A stretch of DNA of 64,000 bases from Alkalibacillus haloalkaliphilus. Lineage in GTDB: Bacteria > Bacillota > Bacilli > Bacillales > Alkalibacillaceae. The DNA lies in the NCBI RefSeq assembly GCF_007991275.1, contig NZ_BJYA01000012.1, positions 62,001-126,000 on the forward strand, written 5' to 3'. Below, one piece after another: positions 8,015 to 16,843 of this stretch. How positions within the stretch are numbered: the stretch's first letter is position 1; each line of letters starts with the position of its first letter. The translations under genes and the position numbers were made by a program. The notes below the pieces were generated by a model. That model saw only the letters and a list, made by a program, of their open reading frames with translations, had not been told where the DNA came from and ran no database searches.

Positions 8015-9781
8015 ATGTTTCAAGTATTTAACAATAGCCTAAATGATTTTAGAAAAACTTATCCTAAACATATTACGTTCGCTTTAATATACACGGTTTT
8101 AACAAGTGTTCTTTTTATGCCGATTATTTCGTTTATTTTCAATAGAATATTAATGTTGATTGGTGCACCGACAGTTATTAATCATGATGTATATAGTATC
8201 GCATTAAGTTATTCTGGTGCTATCGCTCTAACTGTTGTTGGGTTAATGGTTTTTGCCTTAATATTTATAGAGTTTGGTGTTTTTATCGTTTTAGCTCAAC
8301 AACATTTTTTCAATCAGTCGATTACTTTAGCTAACGCTTTTTTAACAGCTGTATCGAAAACGCCAAAGTTGATTAGTGTCAGTATTTTACCGTTAATAAT
8401 GGTACTATTTTTACTTGTGCCGTTTGTGGAGACACCAATTGATCGGGTCGTTTATGACTTAAATATGGATATATTATATTCAGGACATTTATCGTTGTCT
8501 TATTTATCTATTGCGGTTTACTTTGGACTGTTAGTGCTTGTACTTTACATTATTTTAAGGTGGATCTTCGCGATTCATTATATCGTCATTGAAGGCTTAA
8601 ATGTAAGAAAAGCAATTAAACAAAGTATGCGTTTAACAAAAGGAAATAAGAAGTCTGTATTAGTAAATGTAATTGCTATTAACTTGTTGATTTTCGCATT
8701 AAGTACATTGTTAATTTACCTTATATCACTAATTCCATCTGGCATGGTAGGCACGATTATTGGCGACTTAATTGAGCATTATTTAGTTACAATCTCAACT
8801 GTTATTGCTGCACTATCCACTTTAGTGTTAGTACCGATTAATATGATTATTTTAACGAGGTTGTTTTACCAATTTAAACAAGACTATGACGAAGTAACAG
8901 ATAAATTAAAAGTTGTTGAAAGTAAAAAGCTTGCAAAGACAGAACGTAAAGCGTTTAAGTTCTTTAAAAGTAAACGTTATTTAGTCGTGCTGTTGTTAAT
9001 TGTATACGTTACAGGGGTATTTGCTTATAACCAAACAGTGAGCGGGAATTTAGTGTACTTAGATTGGAGTGTAGAGGTTGCATCCCATCGTGGCGATTCA
9101 GTCAATGCACCGGAGAACTCGATGAGTGGTGTTCAGTCTGCTATTGAGAAGGGGATTAACGTCATTGAGATTGATATCCAGTTAACAGAAGACGGTGTCG
9201 CTGTGTTGCACCATGATATGAGCTTAATGCGGATGGCAGGTGAACCAGAGCGAATAAGTGAATTAACATACGAAGAATTGTCTGAGCTTGAGATTGGATC
9301 TTCGTATTCTGAAGAGTATGCTGGTGAGCCGATCCCGAAACTAGAAGATGTGATTGAAGTTGCCCAAGAAGCGGGTGTTCGACTTTTATTAGATTTGAAG
9401 CCGGATGATAATGAAGCAGAACTAGCACAGGAAATTGTACGTTTAATAGAAGAATATGAAGCGGAAAATGACTTCTACGCGATGGCATTTAATAACCAAG
9501 TCTTAAGAGAAATCCGCGCATTAAACGAAGATATTGAAATTGGTCAAATTTTGTTTACCGCAGTTGGTGATTTATCTCGTTTAGATGTGGATTTTTATAC
9601 GGTACACCAAACGATGTTATCAGAAAGTTTAGTTGAAGAAGCTCGTCAAGATGGGCGAGGGGTATGGGTCTGGTCAACGAATATCGACCGGACGGCAAAC
9701 CAAATTTTACAGTATGATGTCGATGGGATCATTACGAAAACACCAGATGTCGTGTTAAGGATGTTTGAGCTTAGAGAGTAG
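8015..9781 (+). CDS. Glycerophosphodiester phosphodiesterase with N-terminal membrane domain
   Basis: The N-terminal ~300 residues contain about six membrane spans of the GPDPase membrane type. A further span near residue 325 leads into a GDPD catalytic barrel. Catalytic motifs are SHRGD and APENS, then EIDIQLTEDG and VLHHD; the expected His pair and Glu/Asp metal ligands are present. The enzyme should hydrolyse glycerophosphodiesters, possibly from phospholipids or teichoic acid, to sn-glycerol 3-phosphate and an alcohol, at the outer membrane face. The start is ATG 8015 (588 residues), because the open frame's first ATG (8003) runs into the GGAGGA site. It is transcribed alone and followed by a terminator. 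Confidence 0.9.
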   Translation: MFQVFNNSLNDFRKTYPKHITFALIYTVLTSVLFMPIISFIFNRILMLIGAPTVINHDVYSIALSYSGAIALTVVGLMVFALIFIEFGVFIVLAQQHFFNQSITLANAFLTAVSKTPKLISVSILPLIMVLFLLVPFVETPIDRVVYDLNMDILYSGHLSLSYLSIAVYFGLLVLVLYIILRWIFAIHYIVIEGLNVRKAIKQSMRLTKGNKKSVLVNVIAINLLIFALSTLLIYLISLIPSGMVGTIIGDLIEHYLVTISTVIAALSTLVLVPINMIILTRLFYQFKQDYDEVTDKLKVVESKKLAKTERKAFKFFKSKRYLVVLLLIVYVTGVFAYNQTVSGNLVYLDWSVEVASHRGDSVNAPENSMSGVQSAIEKGINVIEIDIQLTEDGVAVLHHDMSLMRMAGEPERISELTYEELSELEIGSSYSEEYAGEPIPKLEDVIEVAQEAGVRLLLDLKPDDNEAELAQEIVRLIEEYEAENDFYAMAFNNQVLREIRALNEDIEIGQILFTAVGDLSRLDVDFYTVHQTMLSESLVEEARQDGRGVWVWSTNIDRTANQILQYDVDGIITKTPDVVLRMFELRE

Positions 9782-9783
9782 AA

Positions 9784-9813
9784 AGAGGCTGTATAATCAG
9801 CCTCTTTTTTTTC
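9784..9813 (+). terminator. Rho-independent terminator after the GDPD gene
   Basis: AGAGGCTG (9784-9791) and CAGCCTCT (9798-9805) form an 8-bp stem with a TATAAT loop, followed by eight T. Confidence 0.9.
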
Positions 9814-9847
9814 TTTACAAAAACATTTAAAAAAGTTAATATATAAT

Positions 9848-9870
9848 CAAATCGTAATCGTTACGATTTG
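9848..9870. promoter_or_regulatory. Zur box (zinc-responsive operator)
   Basis: The arms CAAATCGTAA and TTACGATTTG are a perfect 10-bp inverted repeat around a 3-base centre. This matches the Bacillus Zur consensus AAATCGTAATnATTACGATTT at nearly every position. It directly follows a TATAAT-like -10 (9842-9847) and lies 21 bases before the next start codon, so bound Zur-Zn should block transcription. No good -35 was seen. Confidence 0.93.
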
Positions 9871-9890
9871 AAGTGAGAGGGGGGGAGACT

Positions 9891-11039
9891 TTGTATAAAT
9901 GGATCATCATCGGAGGGGGAATTCAAGGGTGCACAGTAGCAACACACCTAATTAGGCAAGGCAAAGTAGATACCAAAGACTTACTTATAATTGATTCCTA
10001 TGGAAAGCCCATGTCTCGATGGCGAGAATTAACTTCAAAGATTGAAATGCCTTTTTTACGGTCACCCTCTGTTCATCAAATAGATACAAATCCCTTTAGC
10101 TTACAGCATTATGCTAAGAAGTATAGTGATAAAAGTTTTTATGGTAAATATAAGAGGCCAGCGTTGGAACTTTTTAACCAACACTCAGATTATGTATTAC
10201 ATAGCTGTTCCATATTAGATTCGTGGCATGAAGGAGAGGTTTGTGAAGTAAAAAAAGAAGGAACTAGTTGGTGTGTTAGAACTAAAGATGGTGAGGTCTT
10301 CAACTCTAATAATTTAGTCATTGCCGTTGGGTCAAACCATGACTTACACATTCCTAATTGGGCTAAAAGTTATGAAAATGTTCATCATGTTTTCAGTCCC
10401 AGTATTACGGATTTAAGTGAATTAAGGCCACCAGTCACTGTAGTGGGTGGTGGAATTAGCGCTGCGCATTCAGTCATAAAGCTTGCGAAAATTTTTCCTG
10501 GTCAAGTCACATTACTTAAACGGAACTCTTTCAAAATTCATTTATTTGATAGTGATCCTGGTTGGCTTGGACCGAAATACTTGAACAGGTTCAACAAAGA
10601 AAAAGAGTTAACAAAGCGGAGAGAAATCATAACTAGCGCGAGGCACAAAGGGTCGATTCCAAGAGATTTATATTTTACTCTTTTATCATTGGAGAAAAAA
10701 GGGCAAATGTCTATAGTGACTGATCAAGTAAAAAGCCTAAGTTGTAAAGATGATCAAAAGGTTAACTTATTATTAGAAAGTAATCGAACAGTGGAAGCAT
10801 CTTCAGTATTGCTTGCGACTGGTTTCAAACAAGGACTACCCAATCAAAAATGGTTATCTCGATTAATTACTGAAGAAAATTTGCCTTGTGCTCAATGTGG
10901 ATTTCCTATTACTAATCAATTGGAATGGTGTTCACACTTATTTGTTACGGGGTCATTAGCTGAATTGGAAATTGGCCCTATTGCTAAAAATATATCTGGA
11001 GCACGAAAGGCAGCACAAATTATTGCAAATTCAAATTAG
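9891..11039 (+). CDS. FAD/NAD(P)-binding oxidoreductase, Zur-regulated
   Basis: A two-dinucleotide-fold flavoprotein. The FAD site is IIGGGIQGCTVATHL at the very N-terminus; a second Rossmann motif, VVGGGISAAHSVI, is near residue 185; a late LLATGFKQG motif is near residue 310. The C-terminal region has a Cys cluster, CAQCGFPITNQLEWC, that could bind metal. The start is TTG 9891 (382 residues), because a purine-rich GAGAGGGGGGAGA site lies just before it; the in-frame GTG at 9873 lies within or before that site. The gene shares its Zur-controlled transcript with the COG0523 gene nine bases downstream. The substrate is unknown; a role in zinc-limited metabolism is inferred from the operator. 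Confidence 0.82.
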   Translation: MYKWIIIGGGIQGCTVATHLIRQGKVDTKDLLIIDSYGKPMSRWRELTSKIEMPFLRSPSVHQIDTNPFSLQHYAKKYSDKSFYGKYKRPALELFNQHSDYVLHSCSILDSWHEGEVCEVKKEGTSWCVRTKDGEVFNSNNLVIAVGSNHDLHIPNWAKSYENVHHVFSPSITDLSELRPPVTVVGGGISAAHSVIKLAKIFPGQVTLLKRNSFKIHLFDSDPGWLGPKYLNRFNKEKELTKRREIITSARHKGSIPRDLYFTLLSLEKKGQMSIVTDQVKSLSCKDDQKVNLLLESNRTVEASSVLLATGFKQGLPNQKWLSRLITEENLPCAQCGFPITNQLEWCSHLFVTGSLAELEIGPIAKNISGARKAAQIIANSN

Positions 11040-11048
11040 ATAAAGAAG

Positions 11049-12236
11049 GTGATGACAATGGATAAACGTATTCCTGTTACTGTACTAAGTGGTTACTTAG
11101 GGTCGGGTAAAACGACATTATTAAATCAAATATTAAAAAACACTGATTGTCTAAAAGTGGCAGTCATTGTAAACGATATGAGTGAAATAAATATTGATGC
11201 CAGCCTTATTAAGAATGCCTCTTATTCAGCAACTGAAGAGAAGTTAGTAGAGCTTCAAAATGGTTGTATATGCTGTACACTACGTGAAGATTTAATGGTT
11301 GAAGTCGAGAAAATCGCAAAAAAAGGTGATATTGATTACATTGTGATAGAATCATCCGGGATATCAGAGCCAATCCCAGTGGCTCAAACTTTCACATATA
11401 TTGATGAAGAATTGTCGATTAATTTATCGAGTTTTTGTCGTTTGGATACGATGGTAACTGTAGTGGATGGTAATAGGTTTTGGGAAGACTTCGCATCTGG
11501 TGAATCACTTTTAGAACGTCAAGAGGCGGTCTCAGATGATGATACTCGAGAAGTCGTAGATTTATTAATTGATCAAGTAGAGTTTGCAGATGTTCTAATA
11601 TTGAATAAGGTAGATCTGTTAGAAGACGTTGATATTGAAGAATTAAAACGTGTACTCTTAAAACTAAACCCTGAGTCTAAAATATTAACTTCATCTTTTG
11701 CACAGGTTGAATTGAATGAGGTGTTGAATACAAATTCTTTTGACTTTGAGAAAGCTAGTCAAGCGGCGGGATGGATTAAAGAGTTGAATGAAGAACATGT
11801 CCCTGAAACTGAGGAATATGGAATCTCTTCTTTTGTTTATAAAAGTAAAAGGCCCTTTCACCCCAAGCGTCTTATGGATTTTTTAGAAAGTTGGCCACAA
11901 GATGTGATTAGAGCAAAAGGTTTCTTTTGGTTATCTTCTCGAAACGATGTTGCAGGTTTGTTATCACAAGCAGGTACGTCTCTAATGATTGAATCAGCAG
12001 GCGAATGGGTGTCTGCATATCCAGAAGAGGAGCAAAAAGCTATACTTGAAGAAGAGCCAGAAATAAAGGAAAAGTGGGATGAACTCCATGGTGATAGAAT
12101 GACGGAACTCGTCTTAATAGGATTAGAAATGGATGAGAATCAGGTGAGGTCGATGCTTGATCAAGCATTATTAACGGATGACGAAATGCAAGCAGATTGG
12201 TCCAAGTTTGAAGATCCATTGCCAGAGTATGTATAA
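11049..12236 (+). CDS. COG0523 (CobW/YciC-type) zinc metallochaperone GTPase
   Basis: A 395-residue G3E-family GTPase. The Walker A motif is GYLGSGKTTLL near residue 15. The metal-binding CICC motif lies in NGCICCTLREDL near residue 75. The guanine-specificity motif is NKVDL, and a CobW C-terminal domain follows. Zur-controlled members such as B. subtilis YciC are thought to deliver zinc under scarcity. ATG at 11052 or 11058 may be the real start, given the AAGGTGATG just upstream. It is the second gene after the Zur box and is followed by a strong terminator. Confidence 0.9.
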   Translation: MMTMDKRIPVTVLSGYLGSGKTTLLNQILKNTDCLKVAVIVNDMSEINIDASLIKNASYSATEEKLVELQNGCICCTLREDLMVEVEKIAKKGDIDYIVIESSGISEPIPVAQTFTYIDEELSINLSSFCRLDTMVTVVDGNRFWEDFASGESLLERQEAVSDDDTREVVDLLIDQVEFADVLILNKVDLLEDVDIEELKRVLLKLNPESKILTSSFAQVELNEVLNTNSFDFEKASQAAGWIKELNEEHVPETEEYGISSFVYKSKRPFHPKRLMDFLESWPQDVIRAKGFFWLSSRNDVAGLLSQAGTSLMIESAGEWVSAYPEEEQKAILEEEPEIKEKWDELHGDRMTELVLIGLEMDENQVRSMLDQALLTDDEMQADWSKFEDPLPEYV

Positions 12237-12238
12237 AA

Positions 12239-12270
12239 AGATTGCGCTTTGAATAGCGCAATCTTTTTTA
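12239..12270. terminator. Bidirectional terminator between the Zur operon and ykoC
   Basis: AGATTGCGCT (12239-12248) pairs with AGCGCAATCT (12255-12264) around TTGAAT. A T run follows on the plus strand and an A run precedes it, so it can serve both converging transcripts. Confidence 0.9.
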
Positions 12271-13050
12271 GTTAATTTCTCTTCCGAAAATGTTTAGGTA
12301 GCCAAAGTAGTACGACATAAATACTGTAAGGAAAAGCGCTCCAACCATACTTCCGAAAAATACCCAATCACGCCTGCGAACTTTCATTTCATGATAGTGG
12401 GTGCGGTTACGGTCTCCTGTGAACCCTTTTGATTCCATCGCATTCGCCACACGTTCAGCTTTGCGAATGGCATTAGCTAATAACGGAATAGAATATCTCT
12501 TAAACTGTTGGAGCCTTCCTTTAATCCCTTTAGCACGACCAACACCACGTATTCGATGGGCTTGGCGTAAAATTTCAAGCTCGTGTTTGAAAGTAGGGAG
12601 GAAGCGGTATCCAGCTAAAACACCATAAGTTATTTTGGGTGGAAGTTTGAGTTGTTGCATTAAACTAAGCATTAATTTTGTTGAATCTGTCGTTAAAATG
12701 AACAGCAATGATAATGCGATAAAACATAACGATCTTAATGCTAAGCTAATCGATACCATTAAAGCTTCCGTCGTCACTTGAAAATACCAAAATTCAAATA
12801 AAATAGCTCCACCTTGGAACGATTCACTCGTATATAGCATTCGCGTCCAACTGAAAGACACGATGAACAAAACAAACGGCGAGAAAATGAGTAACCATCG
12901 TTTTAGTGATATATCAGTAAAAGCGAAAGTAACGAGAATAATAAAGATCAAATATACAAGTGGTGTAAAAATGTCGAACATTAAACCGAGTAAGACACCA
13001 GGAACTAAAATGGCTCCAGCCTTTACTGTAGGATTAATAGACGAGATCAT
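12268..13050 (-). CDS. ykoC: Thiamine/HMP ECF transporter, T component (YkoC)
   Basis: The energy-coupling transmembrane subunit of an ECF importer, with about five membrane spans. The cytoplasmic coupling region has the two family helices, with AHRIRG and AMESKGF near residues 165 and 215, that contact the ATPases. The start is ATG 13050 (260 residues), with AGGTGA upstream inside ykoD; the genes overlap by 17 bases. It is the last gene of the ykoFEDC operon under the TPP riboswitch. Confidence 0.9.
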   Translation of the reverse strand: MISSINPTVKAGAILVPGVLLGLMFDIFTPLVYLIFIILVTFAFTDISLKRWLLIFSPFVLFIVSFSWTRMLYTSESFQGGAILFEFWYFQVTTEALMVSISLALRSLCFIALSLLFILTTDSTKLMLSLMQQLKLPPKITYGVLAGYRFLPTFKHELEILRQAHRIRGVGRAKGIKGRLQQFKRYSIPLLANAIRKAERVANAMESKGFTGDRNRTHYHEMKVRRRDWVFFGSMVGALFLTVFMSYYFGYLNIFGREIN

Positions 13051-14614
13051 ATGTCTCACCTACTTCTTGCCCGTGCCGAAGACGGTCTGGTAGTCGTAAC
13101 CTCGCGCGTTCTAGAAGCGCATCTTGTTTCCACAATTGGTGTGGATGGCCTTCAAAAGCCACTTGTTGATCGTTAATGACATAAACTTGATCACAATACA
13201 AATCGACTAAGTCCATGTCATGGGTTACAAACACAATTGTTGTTCCTTTAGCTTGAAGATCTTTTACAATCGTCATTAATTCATCTGTCGTTTGTGCATC
13301 TTGCCCAAAGGTTGGCTCGTCAAAAAGCAATAAATCGGGTGTTTCATCTAACATCGTCGCAACACTTAGTCGACGCTTTTGACCGCCACTTAAAGCAAAA
13401 GGGTTGCTCCATTTATGGGCACTTAACTGAAAGTTTTGAAGCAATTGTTCAGTCCGTTCTTTTATGACATCTTCACTATATCCGTTTAACGTCATCCCAA
13501 ATGATACTTCGTCATAAGTCGTATCGGTGATGAATTGATGTTCAGGATTTTGAAAGACAAATCCCATATGCTGTCTAAGTTTTTGCTCTTTCCATTTTTG
13601 TAAGGAATGCCCTAGAAAGGTGATGTTCCCCTTTTTAGGCTTTAAAATACCAGCCATGAGTTGGAGTAACGTTGATTTACCTGCACCATTTTCACCAACT
13701 ATAGCGATCATTTCACCTTTATTTAACGTCATATTAATGCTGTTTAAAATTAACGTCTTTTTACGACTAAAGCTAAGGTCATTAATAACCATGCTAGCTT
13801 CGGATGTTTCATTCTTTACTTCATTTTGAGGTTGTAACATCTGCTTTTGATAAACTTTAGGAATGAAAAGTCCTTCATTTTCAATTAATGTTTTGTTTGT
13901 TGTAAAAAGTGATTTTGGTGAATCATCAGCTACTAACTGTCCTTGTTTATTTAAGACGAGCACACGGTCAGTGAAGGTTAACCAATCATCAGCTTTATGC
14001 TCGATAATGAAGATCGATTTTTGAGTCTCGAGTTTTAAGTCTTTGATTAAATTAACAAACACTAAGCTAGATACGGGATCTAGGTTCGCTGTTGGTTCAT
14101 CTAAAATAATCAGTTCAGGGTCTAACAATAGAACAGAAGCAAGGGCGACCTTCTGTTTTTGACCACCTGAAAGCTCATGAATGTTGTGATACTTGTAATC
14201 GATCATCCCGATCGTTTCTAATACTTGATCAATCTTAGGCGCGATTTCTTCTCTTGGTGTTTGAATATTTTCTAATGTGAAAGCTAACTCATTCTCAACT
14301 GTGATCATACAAAATTGACTCTCAGGATCTTGGAAAACAATGCCGACGTTTTGGTTAAGTTCACCTTTCTCAAAGTCTTTAATGTTATTACCTTTGAAGA
14401 AGATGTCCCCTGATGCGACACCTTCTACTGCCTCAGGATATAAACCATTTAAACATAATGAGATCGTCGATTTGCCTGAGCCACTTGATCCCATTAGTAA
14501 AACTGTTTCATCTTTATTAATGTTGAAACTGACTTCAGAGACTAATGGTTCATTTAATTGTTCATAATCGAAAGAGAATTGATCCACTTCTATCAGTGGT
14601 TTAAGCTGCGTCAT
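13034..14614 (-). CDS. ykoD: Thiamine/HMP ECF transporter, fused double ATPase (YkoD)
   Basis: Two ABC ATPase domains in one chain of about 526 residues. The first has GSSGSGKST near residue 45, LSGGQKQK and LIILDEPTANLD. The second has GENGAGKST near residue 310, LSGGQKRR and LLLFDEPTFGQD. It powers uptake of the thiamine precursor HMP or of thiamine with YkoC and YkoE. The start is ATG 14614, or possibly GTG 14623; both lie inside the end of ykoE, so translation is probably coupled. Confidence 0.93.
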   Translation of the reverse strand: MTQLKPLIEVDQFSFDYEQLNEPLVSEVSFNINKDETVLLMGSSGSGKSTISLCLNGLYPEAVEGVASGDIFFKGNNIKDFEKGELNQNVGIVFQDPESQFCMITVENELAFTLENIQTPREEIAPKIDQVLETIGMIDYKYHNIHELSGGQKQKVALASVLLLDPELIILDEPTANLDPVSSLVFVNLIKDLKLETQKSIFIIEHKADDWLTFTDRVLVLNKQGQLVADDSPKSLFTTNKTLIENEGLFIPKVYQKQMLQPQNEVKNETSEASMVINDLSFSRKKTLILNSINMTLNKGEMIAIVGENGAGKSTLLQLMAGILKPKKGNITFLGHSLQKWKEQKLRQHMGFVFQNPEHQFITDTTYDEVSFGMTLNGYSEDVIKERTEQLLQNFQLSAHKWSNPFALSGGQKRRLSVATMLDETPDLLLFDEPTFGQDAQTTDELMTIVKDLQAKGTTIVFVTHDMDLVDLYCDQVYVINDQQVAFEGHPHQLWKQDALLERARLRLPDRLRHGQEVGETYDLVY

Positions 14615-15209
14615 TTCTTTCACGTTTCTTTTGCAGCTCCTTCCCTAATGCATAGCCACGAAGCACGCCGGTTTTAGCTAATTGGTCACTAATCCATTTA
14701 CCTAGTAAGCCAGCTAATAGAGCACCACTGATTATTCTAATGATGAACATGACAGCTACTAATCCTATAGCATACGCGAAAAAGCCAGACTGATAGAAGT
14801 GCCATACGAAACTGAATACAGCGGCAAACACACCAGCTGCTATTAAGACGCGTAAACGGTAGTCACGCCATTTCGTTACTGCAAAGGCGAATTCAGCTCC
14901 TAAACCTTGAATCGCTGCTGAAATAATTAACATTGGACCAGCAGGGCTACCGATTAAAACTTGAACCGTACCAGCAATTAATTCTGAAGTAAATGCTGCA
15001 CCTGGTTTTCGGATAATATAAGCTGCGATAATGGATACGATAAACCAAATACCAAAAATGAACTCATACCCAAGTGGACCTAAACCAAATGGTGTAAGAA
15101 AACCGACTAAACCTTGCCCAACACCATATGCTAAAAGGTAAATAACAGCAAAGACTACCCCTAGAATGGAAAGTAAAACAATTTCTTTAAGATGCCATTT
15201 ATTTGTCAT
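14601..15209 (-). CDS. ykoE: Thiamine/HMP ECF transporter, substrate-specific S component (YkoE)
   Basis: A 202-residue membrane protein with about six spans that matches the YkoE family. In ECF transporters the S component binds the vitamin and topples in the membrane to release it. The last residues are basic and overlap the start of ykoD. The gene follows ykoF by 14 bases. The TPP riboswitch and the YkoF partner support thiamine or hydroxymethylpyrimidine as substrate. Confidence 0.9.
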   Translation of the reverse strand: MTNKWHLKEIVLLSILGVVFAVIYLLAYGVGQGLVGFLTPFGLGPLGYEFIFGIWFIVSIIAAYIIRKPGAAFTSELIAGTVQVLIGSPAGPMLIISAAIQGLGAEFAFAVTKWRDYRLRVLIAAGVFAAVFSFVWHFYQSGFFAYAIGLVAVMFIIRIISGALLAGLLGKWISDQLAKTGVLRGYALGKELQKKRERNDAA

Positions 15210-15223
15210 ACTGAACCTCCGAA

Positions 15224-15814
15224 TTATTTATTTGATGGACTGTTCGCTGAGATCGTGAACGTCATCGTCGTGTGCGATACTTTTTCTTGTACAGCAACAA
15301 AAGATTCTTCAATAGCGTTAAAGATATCTTTAACATCGCCATCTAGACGTGTCATATAGTGAGAAGCACTTACTTCAACACCACGAGCTTTTGAAAGGTC
15401 AATTTGTTCATAGATTTTATCCATATAGTCTTCACGACCTAAAGGATAAAGAGAGAATTTGCAACCAGCTTGTTGATCGATTGTTTGTGATTTTTCTAGA
15501 TTCATAGGCTCATCAGACTCAGCCATATAAACATCAGCCTCATTGTCTCCAGGGCATCCGATTGAGAATGTGCCGCTCATCGCAACATGTTCACCGGTTT
15601 TAGCTGCGTGAAGGAAGATCGCTTTCGTTACGTCGAAAACGTGAACCATTTTTCCTCGTACACATGTTGTTACATCATCCGTGTCTTTCCACACCTTTGT
15701 GCTATCCACTTCATCTAATGCTGATAAAATAATGTCGACGAAGTTGTCACTCATTGGGTGTAAAGTGAATTGGCACCCCGCGATTCTGCTTGTTCCACAT
15801 TGTTGATTAGTCAT
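15224..15814 (-). CDS. ykoF: Thiamine/HMP-binding protein YkoF
   Basis: A 196-residue soluble protein with two repeated ferredoxin-like halves. Each half begins with a similar core, CQFTLHPM near residue 15 and CKFSLYPL near residue 115. B. subtilis YkoF binds thiamine and HMP, and is thought to assist the YkoEDC transporter. There is no signal peptide, so it should act in the cytoplasm. It is first in the operon, after the riboswitch, with a strong GGAGGA site before the ATG. Confidence 0.92.
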   Translation of the reverse strand: MTNQQCGTSRIAGCQFTLHPMSDNFVDIILSALDEVDSTKVWKDTDDVTTCVRGKMVHVFDVTKAIFLHAAKTGEHVAMSGTFSIGCPGDNEADVYMAESDEPMNLEKSQTIDQQAGCKFSLYPLGREDYMDKIYEQIDLSKARGVEVSASHYMTRLDGDVKDIFNAIEESFVAVQEKVSHTTMTFTISANSPSNK

Positions 15815-15894
15815 GAAAATCTCCTCCTTAAAATAGTGAATTCGTATAGTTGTTAGCCTCTTTAGTAGTCAATTCCCTTAGCTAACAATAAAAA

Positions 15895-15919
15895 AACTGC
15901 ATCCCGTGGGAATGCAGTT
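15895..15919 (-). terminator. Riboswitch-controlled terminator before ykoF
   Basis: On the minus strand, AACTGCAT and ATGCAGTT form a hairpin extended by CCC/GGG, followed by a run of seven U. It lies between the TPP aptamer and ykoF and should form when TPP is bound. Confidence 0.88.
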
Positions 15920-15960
15920 CAGCTTGTGTTAATCATGAATTTAAGACATGAAGCTTCACC

Positions 15961-16046
15961 GCACTTCCCCACGCTAGTATTATCTAGTTCGGGTTATGAG
16001 GGTCAGGTTTACACCTTCTCAGCCACATTTGTAGCTCCCCTAGTGC
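15961..16046 (-). promoter_or_regulatory. TPP riboswitch (THI element)
   Basis: On the minus strand the conserved segments appear in order: GGGGAGC (16040-16034), CTGAGA, CTGACCC, then CGAACTAGATAATACTAGCG and GGGGAAG. The P1 arms GCACT and AGTGC close the aptamer. With the terminator it fills most of the 318-base gap between ykoF and the HD hydrolase. Thiamine pyrophosphate should switch off ykoFEDC. Confidence 0.96.
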
Positions 16047-16069
16047 TTGTAACTCACGTATGCAGTTTT

Positions 16070-16099
16070 GTTATACTTATAGCATAATAAATCTATCAA
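16070..16099 (-). promoter_or_regulatory. Predicted promoter of ykoFEDC
   Basis: On the minus strand, TTGATA (16099-16094) is followed after 18 bases by TATAAC (16075-16070), directly upstream of the TPP aptamer. Confidence 0.6.
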
Positions 16100-16132
16100 C
16101 ATTTGTAAACTAAAAAAGAAAGGTAACTTCTC

Positions 16133-16777
16133 ATGAACCAAAAATTTGTTATTCAAAATACGGAAGAATTTGTACGGACAAAGCTAGAACAAGAGGGCAC
16201 TGGACATGATTGGTGGCACATTGCAAGAGTTGTAGAATTGACAAAAACAATAGCTGAAGATGAAGAAGCTAATTTATTTATTTCTATTATGGCTGCATTA
16301 TTACATGATTTGATTGACGATAAGCTTGTAGAAGATAAAGAAGCGGCTTTACATGAGGTTAAAAGTTGGTTGGACAGTCAACAAGTTGTTGAGCATGATC
16401 AAGTACATATTTTAGACATCATCCAAACGATTTCTTTTAAGGAAGCTCACAATCATTTAACTAGTTTAGAAGCACAAGTCGTTCAAGATGCTGATCGATT
16501 AGATGCGATCGGGGCTGTTGGTATTGCGAGATGTTTTGCATTTGCCGGAGCGAAAGGAAACTTAATCCATGACCCTGATGAGGAACCAGAAATAAATATG
16601 TCTCAAGAACAGTATCGAGAGAAAAATGGGACAGCTATTAATCATTTTTATGAAAAACTATTGAAGTTAAAAGAATTAATGAATACTTCAACAGGGTATC
16701 AACTAGCTGAAGAGAGACATCAGTTTATGGAACAATATTTAGAACAATTTTATAAAGAGTGGAAAGGTATACGGTAA
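16133..16777 (+). CDS. HD-domain phosphohydrolase (YpgQ/YedJ-like)
   Basis: A 214-residue all-helical metal-dependent hydrolase. The metal ligands are visible: H in GHDWWHI near residue 25, the HD pair in LLHDLIDD near residue 62, and the distal Asp in VQDADRLDAIGA near residue 123. B. subtilis YpgQ of this family is a pyrophosphohydrolase acting on nucleotides; the substrate here is not certain. The ATG follows AAAGGT. The gene is divergent from ykoFEDC and has its own transcript. Confidence 0.88.
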   Translation: MNQKFVIQNTEEFVRTKLEQEGTGHDWWHIARVVELTKTIAEDEEANLFISIMAALLHDLIDDKLVEDKEAALHEVKSWLDSQQVVEHDQVHILDIIQTISFKEAHNHLTSLEAQVVQDADRLDAIGAVGIARCFAFAGAKGNLIHDPDEEPEINMSQEQYREKNGTAINHFYEKLLKLKELMNTSTGYQLAEERHQFMEQYLEQFYKEWKGIR

Positions 16778-16843
16778 TTTAAGGTTAGGTTTACGGCAAT
16801 TAGTGGAATACTAATAGTTAGAGAATTTTAGCGGAGGAAGGTG

